Origin: Marivivens donghaensis
Lineage (GTDB): Bacteria > Pseudomonadota > Alphaproteobacteria > Rhodobacterales > Rhodobacteraceae
Assembly (NCBI RefSeq): GCF_011806565.1
Contig: NZ_JAATOP010000005.1
Location: 124,001 to 188,000 of the forward strand
DNA: 64,000 nt
Direction: 5' to 3'
Positions 1-8,262 of this stretch are shown piece after piece. Made by a program: the position numbers and the translations under genes. Within the stretch, counting starts at the first letter, position 1. Each line of letters opens with the position of its first letter. Under the pieces are notes generated by a model. The model saw only the letters and a program-made list of their open reading frames with translations, made no database searches and had not been told where the DNA came from.

Positions 1-825
1 GGCAAGTTGTTCGGCGCTCATTTCGAGGCTGAAGAAGCCTACAACGCCGCCTTCGACCGCGCCTTCAGTCCCGTCCGGCTTGCGGCCCTTGCGGAACGCT
101 TTGGCGATGTTGAACGCCACGTTGGTCGCGAGCGAGGTCTTACCCATCGACGGACGACCCGCGAGGATCAGAAGATCCGACGGGTGCAGGCCGCCGAGCT
201 TTTTGTCCATGTCGATCAGGCCGGTCGAGATGCCCGACAGCTGGCCCTCACGCTGGTAGGCCGCATTGGCGCTGTTGACCGCCTGAGTGACCGCCTTGAC
301 GAAGCTGGTAAAGCCGGTCTCCGACTTACCTTTTTCCGCCAGCGAATAGAGGCGCTGTTCCGCCTTGCCGATCTGTTCGGCAGCGTCCGAGTCGACCTGA
401 ACGCGGCTGGCTTCGGCCACGATGTCTTTGCCGACGCCGATCAGTTCGCGGCGGATCGCGAGGTCATAGATCAGCTGGGCGTAGTCTTTGGCCGCAAAGG
501 CCGAAATCGCAGAACCCGCCAGCTTCAGCAGATAAGTCGCGCCGCCCAGTTCGTTCAGACCGGGGTGGTCTTTCATATAGGCTTTGAGCGTGACGGGCGA
601 GGCCAGCGCGTTCACGGAAATACGGGCCGCAGCGGTCTGGAAAATCTCTCGGTGGACAGGGTCAAAGAAGTGGTCCGCCGTGATGATCGAAGCCACACGG
701 TCGAAGATGTCATTGTTCGTCAGGATCGCACCCAGAAGCTGCTGCTCAGCCTCGATGGAGTGCGGCACCGGATCTTCTGCTTTGTCTTCCGATCCGCTTG
801 CGTTGAATACGGCGATCTCGCTCAT
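1..825 (-). CDS. dnaB: Replicative DNA helicase DnaB, 5' part (runs off the window)
   Basis: Reading the minus strand from the ATG at 823-825 gives a protein beginning MSEIAVFNASGSEDKAEDP and continuing PHSIEAEQQLLGAIL, NNDIFDRV, FFDPVHREIF and FAAKDYAQLIYDLA. This is the N-terminal primase-interacting domain and linker of DnaB; the RecA-like ATPase core begins near the window edge (a GRPSMGKTS-type Walker A is readable close to position 150) and the rest lies outside. DnaB is the hexameric helicase that unwinds DNA ahead of the replisome. The gene has its own inferred promoter with a DnaA box, just downstream of the pyrE terminator. The start is supported by the usual N-terminal length of the family. 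Confidence 0.93.
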   Translation of the reverse strand, partial: MSEIAVFNASGSEDKAEDPVPHSIEAEQQLLGAILTNNDIFDRVASIITADHFFDPVHREIFQTAAARISVNALASPVTLKAYMKDHPGLNELGGATYLLKLAGSAISAFAAKDYAQLIYDLAIRRELIGVGKDIVAEASRVQVDSDAAEQIGKAEQRLYSLAEKGKSETGFTSFVKAVTQAVNSANAAYQREGQLSGISTGLIDMDKKLGGLHPSDLLILAGRPSMGKTSLATNVAFNIAKAFRKGRKPDGTEGAVEGGVVGFFSLEMSAEQLA

Positions 826-899
826 CACAGTCCTGTCACGGTTTTTATGCTGCCCCAGTGAGCAGAGGGTCTACCCCGAGGGTACGTCCGACTTCAAAT

Positions 900-927
900 A
901 GTATAACTCTGTGGATAACCTGTGCAA
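900..927 (-). promoter_or_regulatory. Inferred dnaB promoter with a DnaA box in the spacer
   Basis: On the minus strand TTGCAC (927-922) and TATACT (905-900) are separated by 16 bases, a good sigma-70-type arrangement ending about 75 bases before the dnaB ATG. The spacer contains TTATCCACA (918-910), an exact match to the DnaA box. Binding there would cover the promoter core. The promoter itself is inferred from sequence only. Confidence 0.55.
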
Positions 928-929
928 AA

Positions 930-958
930 CACAAACGCCCCCAAATGAGGGGGCGCTT
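930..958 (-). terminator. Rho-independent terminator after pyrE
   Basis: The 7-bp stem CGCCCCC/GGGGGCG (936-942 and 949-955) with a six-base loop is followed on the minus strand by the T-rich TTTGTGTTTTG. It separates pyrE from the dnaB promoter. Confidence 0.75.
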
Positions 959-1021
959 AGGTTAGTTGCTGCTATATCTTGCGGAAACTCCGCGATTATC
1001 CTGACGGATAATTTATAGGGC

Positions 1022-1696
1022 TTAGGCGTGGGCCGCCGACCATGCCGCCGGATCGCGCAGATACGACTCGACCTCGGCCAGCGTTTCGGCGTCGAACGCC
1101 TCGCGTTCCTTGGCAACTTCGAGCACATCCCACCACGTGCAGAGGCTGATCAGCTGCACGCCGTGATCGCCGAGGGTTTTCTCCACGCCCTCGAAAATGC
1201 CGTAGTAGAAGATTACCGCAGTGGCCGAGCAGGTCGCGCCGGTGTCGCGGATCGCATCGACGAACGACAGCTTGGAGCCGCCATCGGTGGTCAGGTCTTC
1301 CACGAGCAGCACGCGCTGGCCTTCGGACATTGCGCCTTCGATACGGGCGTTCCGGCCGTAGCCCTTGGGCTTTTTACGAACGTAGGTCATCGGCAGGGCA
1401 AGGCGTTCTGCGACCATGGCCGCGAACGGGATGCCAGCGGTCTCGCCGCCTGCGATATTGTCGAATGCTTCGAAACCCGCTTCGCGCATGATCGAGACCG
1501 AGAGGAAATCCATCAGTGTCGAGCGGATGCGCGGGAAGGAGATCAGTTTGCGGCAGTCCACGTAGGTCGGGGCTTTCTTGCCCGAAGCGTGGGTGAACGG
1601 CTCTTTGGCGTTGAAGGACACAGCGCCGATCTCAAGCAGCATACCTGCCGACAGGCGGGCGATCTCGGACTTCGACGGGAAGGAGGAGGGGATCAT
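1022..1696 (-). CDS. pyrE: Orotate phosphoribosyltransferase
   Basis: PyrE joins orotate to PRPP to make orotidine 5'-phosphate, the fifth step of UMP synthesis in the cytoplasm. The 224-residue protein has the PRPP-binding loop [13 protein letters not shown] at residues 129-141, with the paired acidic residues and the glycine-rich turn, and the catalytic lysine/arginine stretch [11 protein letters not shown] near 105-115. Length is normal for the family. The start ATG at 1694-1696 has a purine-rich stretch (AAAGGAC) a few bases upstream. In relatives pyrE usually lies next to pyrC; here an RTX gene separates them. It is transcribed towards dnaB and ends at a terminator. Confidence 0.96.
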   Translation of the reverse strand: MIPSSFPSKSEIARLSAGMLLEIGAVSFNAKEPFTHASGKKAPTYVDCRKLISFPRIRSTLMDFLSVSIMREAGFEAFDNIAGGETAGIPFAAMVAERLALPMTYVRKKPKGYGRNARIEGAMSEGQRVLLVEDLTTDGGSKLSFVDAIRDTGATCSATAVIFYYGIFEGVEKTLGDHGVQLISLCTWWDVLEVAKEREAFDAETLAEVESYLRDPAAWSAAHA

Positions 1697-1763
1697 GGCA
1701 GCGTCCTTTCGGTAAGGTTTCGCTGGGTCATTAGACGCATTCGCCCCAGTTTGAAAGACTGCA

Positions 1764-1793
1764 AAAGGCAGCGCCCGTATAGGCGCTGCCTTT
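1764..1793 (-). terminator. Terminator after the RTX gene
   Basis: A perfect 12-bp stem, AAAGGCAGCGCC (1764-1775) with its complement (1782-1793) and a six-base loop, lies directly after the RTX stop codon. On the minus strand the stem ends in TTT and continues TTTGCAGTCTTTC. Confidence 0.8.
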
Positions 1794-1799
1794 CTATGA

Positions 1800-3143
1800 T
1801 CAGAAGACGAACGCGTCTTCGGTAAGGTCGTCGAGCGAAACCTTGTTGACCTTGATCGTCAGGTTCAGCTCGTTGTCAGTGATGATGACGGCTTTCTTCG
1901 TTTCGCGGACGTGGTTGGCCATCAGGTCGTCATAGCTGTCGATGCTGCCATTCGCGCCTTTGAACGAAATCAGGTCGCCTTCGCTCAGTTCGAAATCCTT
2001 GATGATGTTCTTGTGTTTTGCTTCGGAGAAGTGGAACTGGTCCGCGCCCGAGCCGCCGGTCATCACGTCCTTGCCGCCGCCAGCGTAGAGCTCGTCGTCA
2101 CCGCCGCCGCCGTTCATCTTGTCCTTGCCGGAGAGGCCCCAGAAGATGTTGGCGTTGTCATCGCCCATGAACTTGTCGCTGTTATAGGTGCCCTCGACGT
2201 TTTCGATAGAAACGAGCATCTCTTCGTTGCCCCAGCCATCGGTCCCGATGCCTTTGGACAGGTCGACATTGATGCCTTGGTCGCCGCCAGCGCCTTGGTC
2301 GTAGCGGAAGCTGACGGTGTCATTGCCGCCCTTACCGTCGTAGTAGTCCGCGCCGCCGTAGCCTTCGAAGGTGTCGTCACGCTTGCTGCCGAGGAATTCG
2401 TCGCTGTACATCGAGCCGGTCACCCACTCGACCTTCACGATCTTGTCGCGGTCGCCGTAGCCATCAATGACGAACTTCTTGCCGAGGTTCACCGAAATGC
2501 CGCTCGAATCCCTGTGGTAGAGCGCGACGTCAAACCCTTTGCCGCCGTTGAAATAGTCATTGCCCGCAGAGCTGAACATCCAGTCTTCGCCCTTGCCGCC
2601 GTAGTAGCGATCCTTGCCGCCGGCGCCGTAGAAGGTGTCGTCTTCATAGGTGTCGGTCGGGTTGAGGTCGCTCCAAGAGAAGAGCGTACCCGGCGCGATA
2701 TCACCGGTCGGGTAGGAGACGTTGGTAATCGCGCCGTCGATGTCAGCATAATCGCTGAGCGAGGCTACCCGCAGCGGGTCACCGTCAACGACAAAGTAGA
2801 AGACGACCGGTTCGTAGTCGTCGAAGCTGTCGTAAATTTCCAGCTGAAAGATGGTGGTCGCGTAGTCCTGACCAGACATGGACCAGTCGATGACAAACAG
2901 ATGCTCGGACGTGTCCAGCTCATTAACGTTTGCGTCGTCATACTCGCCGCCCGTGAACTGCGCGCCGTAGAAATTGCCACCGTTATCAAGGTTCAGTCTG
3001 ATCTCGCCGTCGCCCCAAGTCTCGTAGGAGATCTGCGATTTCTCCGGTGCGGTAACCGTCAGTTCCGCACCGCCCAGAAACTCGATGGGCTCATAGCGAT
3101 CGTCGAACGAAATCCCCACGCCCTGAAACGAATAGGTGGTCAT
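1800..3143 (-). CDS. RTX calcium-binding repeat protein, probable type I-secreted
   Basis: The 447-residue acidic protein has no N-terminal signal peptide. Its C-terminal two thirds contain several hemolysin-type nonapeptide blocks, for example [34 protein letters not shown] and [19 protein letters not shown], which form a calcium-binding beta-roll. It ends in a hydrophobic-acidic tail (LTEDAFVF), as expected of a type I secretion signal. The first ~170 residues match no domain I recognise, so the activity is unknown: it could be a structural surface or adhesive protein, and no protease or lipase motif was seen. No type I exporter genes are nearby. It stands alone between two terminators and splits pyrC from pyrE, suggesting later insertion. 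The ATG is preceded by GAGG. Confidence 0.85.
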   Translation of the reverse strand: MTTYSFQGVGISFDDRYEPIEFLGGAELTVTAPEKSQISYETWGDGEIRLNLDNGGNFYGAQFTGGEYDDANVNELDTSEHLFVIDWSMSGQDYATTIFQLEIYDSFDDYEPVVFYFVVDGDPLRVASLSDYADIDGAITNVSYPTGDIAPGTLFSWSDLNPTDTYEDDTFYGAGGKDRYYGGKGEDWMFSSAGNDYFNGGKGFDVALYHRDSSGISVNLGKKFVIDGYGDRDKIVKVEWVTGSMYSDEFLGSKRDDTFEGYGGADYYDGKGGNDTVSFRYDQGAGGDQGINVDLSKGIGTDGWGNEEMLVSIENVEGTYNSDKFMGDDNANIFWGLSGKDKMNGGGGDDELYAGGGKDVMTGGSGADQFHFSEAKHKNIIKDFELSEGDLISFKGANGSIDSYDDLMANHVRETKKAVIITDNELNLTIKVNKVSLDDLTEDAFVF

Positions 3144-3154
3144 GTGCTTACCTC

Positions 3155-3184
3155 AAAAAAACGCGGCCCCCAATTGGACCGCGT
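3155..3184 (-). terminator. Hairpin plus T7 tract between pyrC and the RTX gene
   Basis: On the minus strand a stem CGCGGTCC/GGGCCGCG-type pairing around AATT is followed by TTTTTTT and then immediately by the GAGG ribosome site of the RTX gene. It looks like the pyrC terminator, but it ends only about a dozen bases before the RTX start codon, so it may also act as an attenuator in the RTX leader. Confidence 0.7.
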
Positions 3185-3258
3185 ACTTTTTCGAGCTGTG
3201 TGGATATTTTCTCAACAACTTTGACATGTAAGAGGCTGTCTAGTCATGAGAACCTTAC

Positions 3259-4308
3259 TCAGGATACCTGCCAATGTAGTGGGAAGCCCGGATCGAACAC
3301 CGTAACCGGTCCTGCGCCGGTCATAATTTGTGGAGGATATTCCACGGGTTCGCCCTTGGTGAGGGTGATAGTCTCCTCGTTCGGCTCCATGCGGTAGAAG
3401 CGCGGACCATTCAGCGAGGCGAAGGCTTCGAGCTTTTTCAGGCGGCCTGCGGCTTCGAAGACTTCGGCGAGGCAGGACATGGTGTTCGGCGCGGTAAAGC
3501 AGCCCGCACAGCCACATGCCTGAAGTTTGTTCGGGTCGGTGTGCGGCGCCGAGTCGGTGCCGAGGAAGAAACGCTGGTCGCCCGAAGTCGCAGCCTCGAC
3601 CAATGCCACGCGGTGGTTTTCGCGCTTGGCCACCGGCAGGCAGTAGTAGTGCGGCTTGATACCGCCCGCGAGGATGTGGTTGCGGTTGATGATCAGGTGG
3701 TGCGTCGTGATCGTCGCGGCGAGGTTCTTGGTGTGATCGCGCACGTAATCAACGGCATCCTGGGTCGTGACGTGCTCCATCACCACGCGCAGGTCAGGGA
3801 CCTTTTTGCGGATCGGGTGGAGTACGCGGTCGATAAACACGGCCTCGCGGTCAAAAATGTCGATGTCGTGGTTGGTGACTTCGCCGTGGACGCAGAGCGG
3901 CATGCCGATCTCGGCCATCTTTTCCAGCACGGGGCGGACCTTGTCAAAATCGCGCACGCCCGAAGCCGAATTAGTGGTCGCGCCGGCAGGGTACAGTTTG
4001 ACCGAAGTCGCGATACCAGCAGCGTGGGCAGCGGCAACATCCTCGGGGTCGGTCTCTTCGGTGAGGTACAGCACCATCAGCGGCTTGAACGACATGCCTT
4101 CGGGCAGCGCCGCCATGATCCGGTCGCGGTATGCTGCGGCCTGCGCACCCGTCACAACGGGCGGCACGAGGTTCGGCATCACGATAGCGCGGCCGAAATG
4201 GGCGGCGGTGTGTGGCAGGACGCCTTCGAGCATCGCACCGTCACGCAGGTGAAGGTGCCAGTCATCGGGGCGGCGGATCGTCAGGCGGGTGGGTGCTGTC
4301 TCGGTCAT
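3259..4308 (-). CDS. pyrC: Dihydroorotase (class II, PyrC type)
   Basis: PyrC closes N-carbamoyl-aspartate to dihydroorotate in pyrimidine synthesis. The protein opens [20 protein letters not shown]; the zinc-binding HxH is His18/His20 in WHLHLRD. The lysine that is carboxylated in the family lies in TSVKLYPAG, and further metal ligands in CVHGEV and VVMEHVTT. At 349 residues it equals the usual class II length. An open frame extends upstream to 4425, but the extra 39 residues are not family-like, so the ATG at 4306-4308 is chosen. It is separated from pyrE by the RTX gene and its terminators. Confidence 0.95.
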   Translation of the reverse strand: MTETAPTRLTIRRPDDWHLHLRDGAMLEGVLPHTAAHFGRAIVMPNLVPPVVTGAQAAAYRDRIMAALPEGMSFKPLMVLYLTEETDPEDVAAAHAAGIATSVKLYPAGATTNSASGVRDFDKVRPVLEKMAEIGMPLCVHGEVTNHDIDIFDREAVFIDRVLHPIRKKVPDLRVVMEHVTTQDAVDYVRDHTKNLAATITTHHLIINRNHILAGGIKPHYYCLPVAKRENHRVALVEAATSGDQRFFLGTDSAPHTDPNKLQACGCAGCFTAPNTMSCLAEVFEAAGRLKKLEAFASLNGPRFYRMEPNEETITLTKGEPVEYPPQIMTGAGPVTVFDPGFPLHWQVS

Positions 4309-4472
4309 GATCCACGCAATACACCGTCCCGAAAGACTGCGCCACACAAACAGACCGCAGAGAAGGGCCATGCGCCTGCTGCAATGCGGCATTTCCCTAT
4401 TGTCTGTTTCCGCATAGCTCCACACGGGCTATTTATAGGTCAACGCATATGACATATTCAGGAGCCGCTAAA

Positions 4473-4697
4473 ATGGCCTACACTGCAACCCACGCTGACC
4501 TCTCTGCACCGCGCGAAGGCTTCTTCACCAAGCTGGGTCGTGCATTCGTTCAAGCGATGGAAAGCCAGCACGACCTTCCGCGTCGCCGCGAGGAAATCAT
4601 CAAGCTGAACAACATGTCGGACGCCGAACTGGCACAGCGCGGCATCTCGCGCGACGGTATTGCCCGCCACGTATTCCGCGATATGTTGTACGTCTGA
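4473..4697 (+). CDS. DUF1127 small basic protein
   Basis: This 74-residue protein has the arginine-rich C-terminal DUF1127 (YjiS-like) signature: SDAELAQRGISRDGIARHVF. Such proteins are small, often stress-induced, and in some alphaproteobacteria affect RNA turnover or phosphate and carbon responses; the role here is unknown. The start at 4473 follows AGGAG at 4460-4464 with ideal spacing; the in-frame ATG at 4449 has no such site. It is a single-gene unit ending at a strong terminator. Confidence 0.82.
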   Translation: MAYTATHADLSAPREGFFTKLGRAFVQAMESQHDLPRRREEIIKLNNMSDAELAQRGISRDGIARHVFRDMLYV

Positions 4698-4717
4698 TCC
4701 ATCAGGACAGACCTACG

Positions 4718-4750
4718 AAAAAGGGAGCCAGCGGCTCCCTTTTTGTTTTT
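4718..4750. terminator. Bidirectional terminator between convergent genes
   Basis: AAAGGGAGCC and GGCTCCCTTT form a stem with a three-base loop, flanked by A5 on the left and T5GT5 on the right, so it can stop transcription from either side. Confidence 0.85.
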
Positions 4751-4765
4751 CCGATGTGGCCCGTT

Positions 4766-5719
4766 TTACTGGGCGGCCCGAGTCGCGTTCATCTTTTCCT
4801 CGCGCGCGGCCTTCTCCTCGATCTGGCGCAGGCGCTGGGCAAAGTAGGGGCGTTTGCCCTCCGACAGTACATATCGGCAGATCGCGGCAGCGCGGCTGTA
4901 ATCGCGCTTGCGCTCCAGCCAGCCAACGAACTGGCGCAGATACGGCACGAAATCGCGGCGTGAGCGGTAAAGCTCCGCAAAAGATGCCGCCGTCAGATCG
5001 CCGTTCATCGCGTATTCCATAAGGGGCAGCAGAATCCCCATCTCGTCGAGGTTATGATCCAGCTTCGTGCCCATGCGCGGCATCCGCAGCTTGGTCACGT
5101 TCGAGCGGGTAAACAGCGCCGCGTGCATCGCGTCGAGGTCTTCTTGAGGGTCGAACACGACATAGGTGTGCTGCGTGGCGTCGATCATATCGGGCGCAAA
5201 GCCGTAGCGTGTCGAAAAGTCAGTGCGGCGCGCTTCCAGATAGCGGCGGTCCCAATTGGCGATCTGCGGATCGAGCGTCGCCACAGGGCGGATCGACAGA
5301 ACCCGCGAGCCGGGGGCGGCAACCGCATAAGCACCCGCAGCATAGCCGCCACGGTGGGTGCCAAAGAACAGAACCTCGTCGAAATCCTCGAAGAAGCCAT
5401 CGTCCGTCAATCGGTCGAAATACTGATAGAGCCGCAGATCGCGGAACCAGCTCTCGCCGCGCGCCACGATCGCAAGGTGTGACCAGCCAAAGTCGCGGGC
5501 GGCCTGAAAACCACGCGGCTCCATGACTTCGGACTGTTCGCAAATCTCGGGAAAGGTCTCGAATGTCACGAGCAGCTTCTTGCCCTGATCGATGAAAGCG
5601 GCTGCATGATTCGCGCCGACCCGTTCGAAATGCCCGTGTTCTTCGGCCACATCGTCCAGTGCGTCGAACCAGTCCTCATTCGAAAGACCGGCAAAATCGG
5701 TTGTAAGTTCAATACTCAC
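4766..5719 (-). CDS. Conserved Rhodobacteraceae protein of uncertain function
   Basis: The 317-residue protein resembles a family found in many Rhodobacteraceae that databases often label phosphoadenosine phosphosulfate reductase. I see none of the features of that enzyme: no PP-loop SGGxDS motif and no ECGLH redox cysteine tail. Instead the middle has an alpha/beta-hydrolase-like strand-turn-helix, VLFFGTHRGGYAAGAYA (residues 116-132), but Thr-His-Arg replaces the nucleophile elbow serine. The C-terminal third is helical and TPR-like (FVGWLERKRDYSRAAAICRYV). Location is probably cytoplasmic, as no signal peptide or membrane span is visible. It converges on the DUF1127 gene. Family resemblance is from memory; the function is not assigned. 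Confidence 0.75.
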   Translation of the reverse strand: MSIELTTDFAGLSNEDWFDALDDVAEEHGHFERVGANHAAAFIDQGKKLLVTFETFPEICEQSEVMEPRGFQAARDFGWSHLAIVARGESWFRDLRLYQYFDRLTDDGFFEDFDEVLFFGTHRGGYAAGAYAVAAPGSRVLSIRPVATLDPQIANWDRRYLEARRTDFSTRYGFAPDMIDATQHTYVVFDPQEDLDAMHAALFTRSNVTKLRMPRMGTKLDHNLDEMGILLPLMEYAMNGDLTAASFAELYRSRRDFVPYLRQFVGWLERKRDYSRAAAICRYVLSEGKRPYFAQRLRQIEEKAAREEKMNATRAAQ

Positions 5720-5901
5720 GTCACATCCTTTGCCTCAAGGGCGTACTACCTAACCATTCTGCAGGCTAAGCCTAGATTAGGGCGGAATTGCGCTCAAGGC
5801 GCGACCGCTCTGCGCTCTATGAACGGCAAATTCATGCGACTTATGCAGGGCTTGAACGAATTTTGCCACAAGGCAGCATGGAGGTTGAATCGGAGGAGTT
5901 C

Positions 5902-6807
5902 ATGACTATCGACAGTATCGACGACGTGCAGTCCATGCTCGCGGGCGAAGGCTACATCTGTGGCCGCGCCCTTGCGACCGTGACCTTTCTATCGCTCAAA
6001 CTCGGTCGCCCGCTATTTCTGGAGGGAGAAGCAGGCACTGGAAAAACCGAAATCGCCAAGGCGATCGCCAGCGCGCTGGGCCGCAAACTGATCCGCTTGC
6101 AATGCTACGAAGGGCTCGACGCGGCCTCAGCGGTCTATGAATGGAATTTCGCCGCGCAGATGATCGCGATCCGCACCGCCGAAGCGGCGGGCGGCGCCGA
6201 CCGCAAGGCGCTACAGTCCGAGCTCTTCAACGAGGATTTCCTGATCGAACGCCCGCTGCTCGAAGCGATGCGCCCCCATGAAGGCGGCGCGCCCGTTCTG
6301 CTCATCGACGAAATCGACCGCACCGACGAGCCGTTCGAGGCGTTCCTCCTCGAAGCGCTCTCCGATTTCCAAGTCACCGTGCCCGAGCTGGGCACGATCA
6401 AGGCGCAGGAGCCGCCCATCGTCATACTGACCTCCAACCGCACGCGCGAGGTTCATGACGCCCTGAAACGCCGCTGTCTCTATCACTGGGTCGATTACCC
6501 CACCTTCGACCGCGAGCTGGACATCCTCCACGCCCGCGCGCCCGAAGCGCAGGAAACGCTCAGCAAAGAGGTCGTCGCCTTCGTCCAGAAACTTCGCACC
6601 GAAGACCTCTTCAAAAAACCTGGGGTGGCAGAAACCATCGACTGGGCGAAATGTCTGCTCGCGCTCGACGTCATTGACCTCAGCCCCGAGGTTATCGCCG
6701 ACACCCTTGGCGCGATCCTCAAATATCAGGACGACATCGCCCGTATCGAAGGCTCCGAAGCGCAGCGCCTCCTCAAAGAAGCCCGCGCGGACCTCGCGCC
6801 CGTCTGA
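5902..6807 (+). CDS. MoxR/CoxD-like AAA ATPase
   Basis: The 301-residue protein has a Walker A GEAGTGKT at residues 42-49, a Walker B VLLIDEIDR near 131-139, and the sensor region VILTSNRTREVHDALKRRC, as in MoxR-type AAA proteins. It is followed by a VWA protein, the classic MoxR-CoxE pairing that acts as a chaperone inserting or maturing metal centres of large enzymes; in CO-dehydrogenase clusters the equivalents are CoxD and CoxE. The start at 5902 follows GGAGGAG closely; an in-frame ATG at 5878 is an alternative. Substrate enzyme unknown, as no structural gene is present here. Confidence 0.88.
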   Translation: MTIDSIDDVQSMLAGEGYICGRALATVTFLSLKLGRPLFLEGEAGTGKTEIAKAIASALGRKLIRLQCYEGLDAASAVYEWNFAAQMIAIRTAEAAGGADRKALQSELFNEDFLIERPLLEAMRPHEGGAPVLLIDEIDRTDEPFEAFLLEALSDFQVTVPELGTIKAQEPPIVILTSNRTREVHDALKRRCLYHWVDYPTFDRELDILHARAPEAQETLSKEVVAFVQKLRTEDLFKKPGVAETIDWAKCLLALDVIDLSPEVIADTLGAILKYQDDIARIEGSEAQRLLKEARADLAPV

Positions 6808-6810
6808 TGC

Positions 6811-6863
6811 TTCATTCTGACAAAAATACCTTCGGGGGGTGCGGGGGGCAGACAGCCCCCCGC
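6811..6863 (+). repeat. Dispersed intergenic repeat (copy A) plus GC hairpin
   Basis: The 18-mer CATTCTGACAAAAATACC (6813-6830) is followed by TTCGGGGGG and then by the perfect stem GCGGGGGGC (6841-6849)/GCCCCCCGC (6855-6863). The same unit recurs at four other intergenic places in this window, one of them degenerate. It fills the gap between the AAA and VWA genes. Confidence 0.8.
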
Positions 6864-6873
6864 CGCGACGCCA

Positions 6874-8142
6874 ATGGCTGAGTACATCCCGCTCGATATT
6901 CCGGAGGACGGCAAGCTCGCGCATAACATCGCGCACTTCGCCCGTGCCCTGCGCAAGGCAGGCATCCCCGTCGGCCCCGGCCGTGTGATCGACGCCATTC
7001 GCGCCGTGGAGGCGGCGGGGTTTACGCGCAAGAACGACTTCTACTGGACGCTGGAGGCGTGTTTCTGCACGCGCCCCGAACACCGCACGATCTACGGGCA
7101 GGTGTTCCGCCTCTATTGGCGCGACCCACGCTACCTCGAACATATGATGGCGATGATGCTGCCGTCCGTGCGCGGCGTGCAGGAAGACCGCAAAGCCAAA
7201 GCCGCCGAAAAGCGCGCGGCAGAGGCGCTGCTGGATGACCAAAACATCCCCATGCCTCAGCCGGAAGAGGACAAAAATGAAGAGGCGCTGATCGACATCG
7301 ACGCCTCCCGCACGATCTCGACCGAGGAACGGTTGAAAACGCTCGACTTCGAACAGATGTCGATCGAGGAGATGGCGCAGGCGAAACGCATCCTCGCCAA
7401 AATGACCCTGCCGATCCGCCCCGTGCAAAGCAGGCGGACCACCGCCGGACACGGCCAGATCCCCGATTGGCGCGGCACGCTGCGTCAGTCGATGCGCAAG
7501 GGCGGCGAAATCCAGAGCTTCGCGACTCGCCATAAACGCGAACGCTATCCGAACCTCGTCGTGCTCTGCGATATCTCCGGCTCCATGAGCCAGTATTCCC
7601 GCGCCGTGCTGCATTTCGTGCACGCCGTCGCCAATGCCAAAGGGCAGGGCTGGGCCAAAATCCACGCCTTCACCTTCGGCACGCGGCTCACCAACATCAC
7701 CCGCCACCTCAAGCACAAAGACGTCGATGCCGCGCTGGCCGCCGTCGGGGCCGAGGCGCAGGACTGGCAGGGCGGCACACGCATCGGGGAGTGTATCGAC
7801 CGCTTCAACCGCGACTGGTCGCGGCGGGTTCTGGGGCAGGGCGCTGTGGTGCTTCTGATCACCGACGGGCTCGACCGCGATCCCGAAGGCGGGCTGGGCA
7901 AAGCGATGGAGCGGCTCGGGCTATCGTCACGTCAACTAATCTGGCTGAACCCGCTCCTCAGATGGGACGGCTTCGCGCCCAAAGCCCGCGGGATCGTTGA
8001 AATGCTGCCCCATGTGACCAGCTTCCGCGCGGGCCACAATATCGCATCATTGCAAGGTCTTGCCGAGGCGATCTCGGACGCGAAGGACGGCGGGGACAAA
8101 GCGCGGCTGATGGCAATGGTCGATCGGCACAAAGGCGCTTAA
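6874..8142 (+). CDS. CoxE-like VWA-domain protein
   Basis: The 422-residue protein has a C-terminal von Willebrand A domain with a complete metal-ion-dependent adhesion site: D233-x-S235-x-S237 in LCDISGSMS, the threonine in QGGTRIGE and the aspartate in LITDGLDR (about residue 331). The N-terminal half is charged (residues 100-150) and resembles VWA_CoxE proteins. It very probably works with the preceding AAA ATPase to mature a molybdenum hydroxylase or similar enzyme in the cytoplasm. No ribosome site of note precedes the ATG; the intervening repeat and hairpin are unusual inside an operon. Confidence 0.88.
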   Translation: MAEYIPLDIPEDGKLAHNIAHFARALRKAGIPVGPGRVIDAIRAVEAAGFTRKNDFYWTLEACFCTRPEHRTIYGQVFRLYWRDPRYLEHMMAMMLPSVRGVQEDRKAKAAEKRAAEALLDDQNIPMPQPEEDKNEEALIDIDASRTISTEERLKTLDFEQMSIEEMAQAKRILAKMTLPIRPVQSRRTTAGHGQIPDWRGTLRQSMRKGGEIQSFATRHKRERYPNLVVLCDISGSMSQYSRAVLHFVHAVANAKGQGWAKIHAFTFGTRLTNITRHLKHKDVDAALAAVGAEAQDWQGGTRIGECIDRFNRDWSRRVLGQGAVVLLITDGLDRDPEGGLGKAMERLGLSSRQLIWLNPLLRWDGFAPKARGIVEMLPHVTSFRAGHNIASLQGLAEAISDAKDGGDKARLMAMVDRHKGA

Positions 8143-8262
8143 CAGGGGAACCTCGCGAAGAATTTCACATCTCCTGATGGATCAAAAGCGGTCTGGCGCG
8201 CGTTGCTTTGGCAATTCGGCGCGTCTGGTCCTGCCAGATGACGTCCACTCAAAGGAGTTCAT

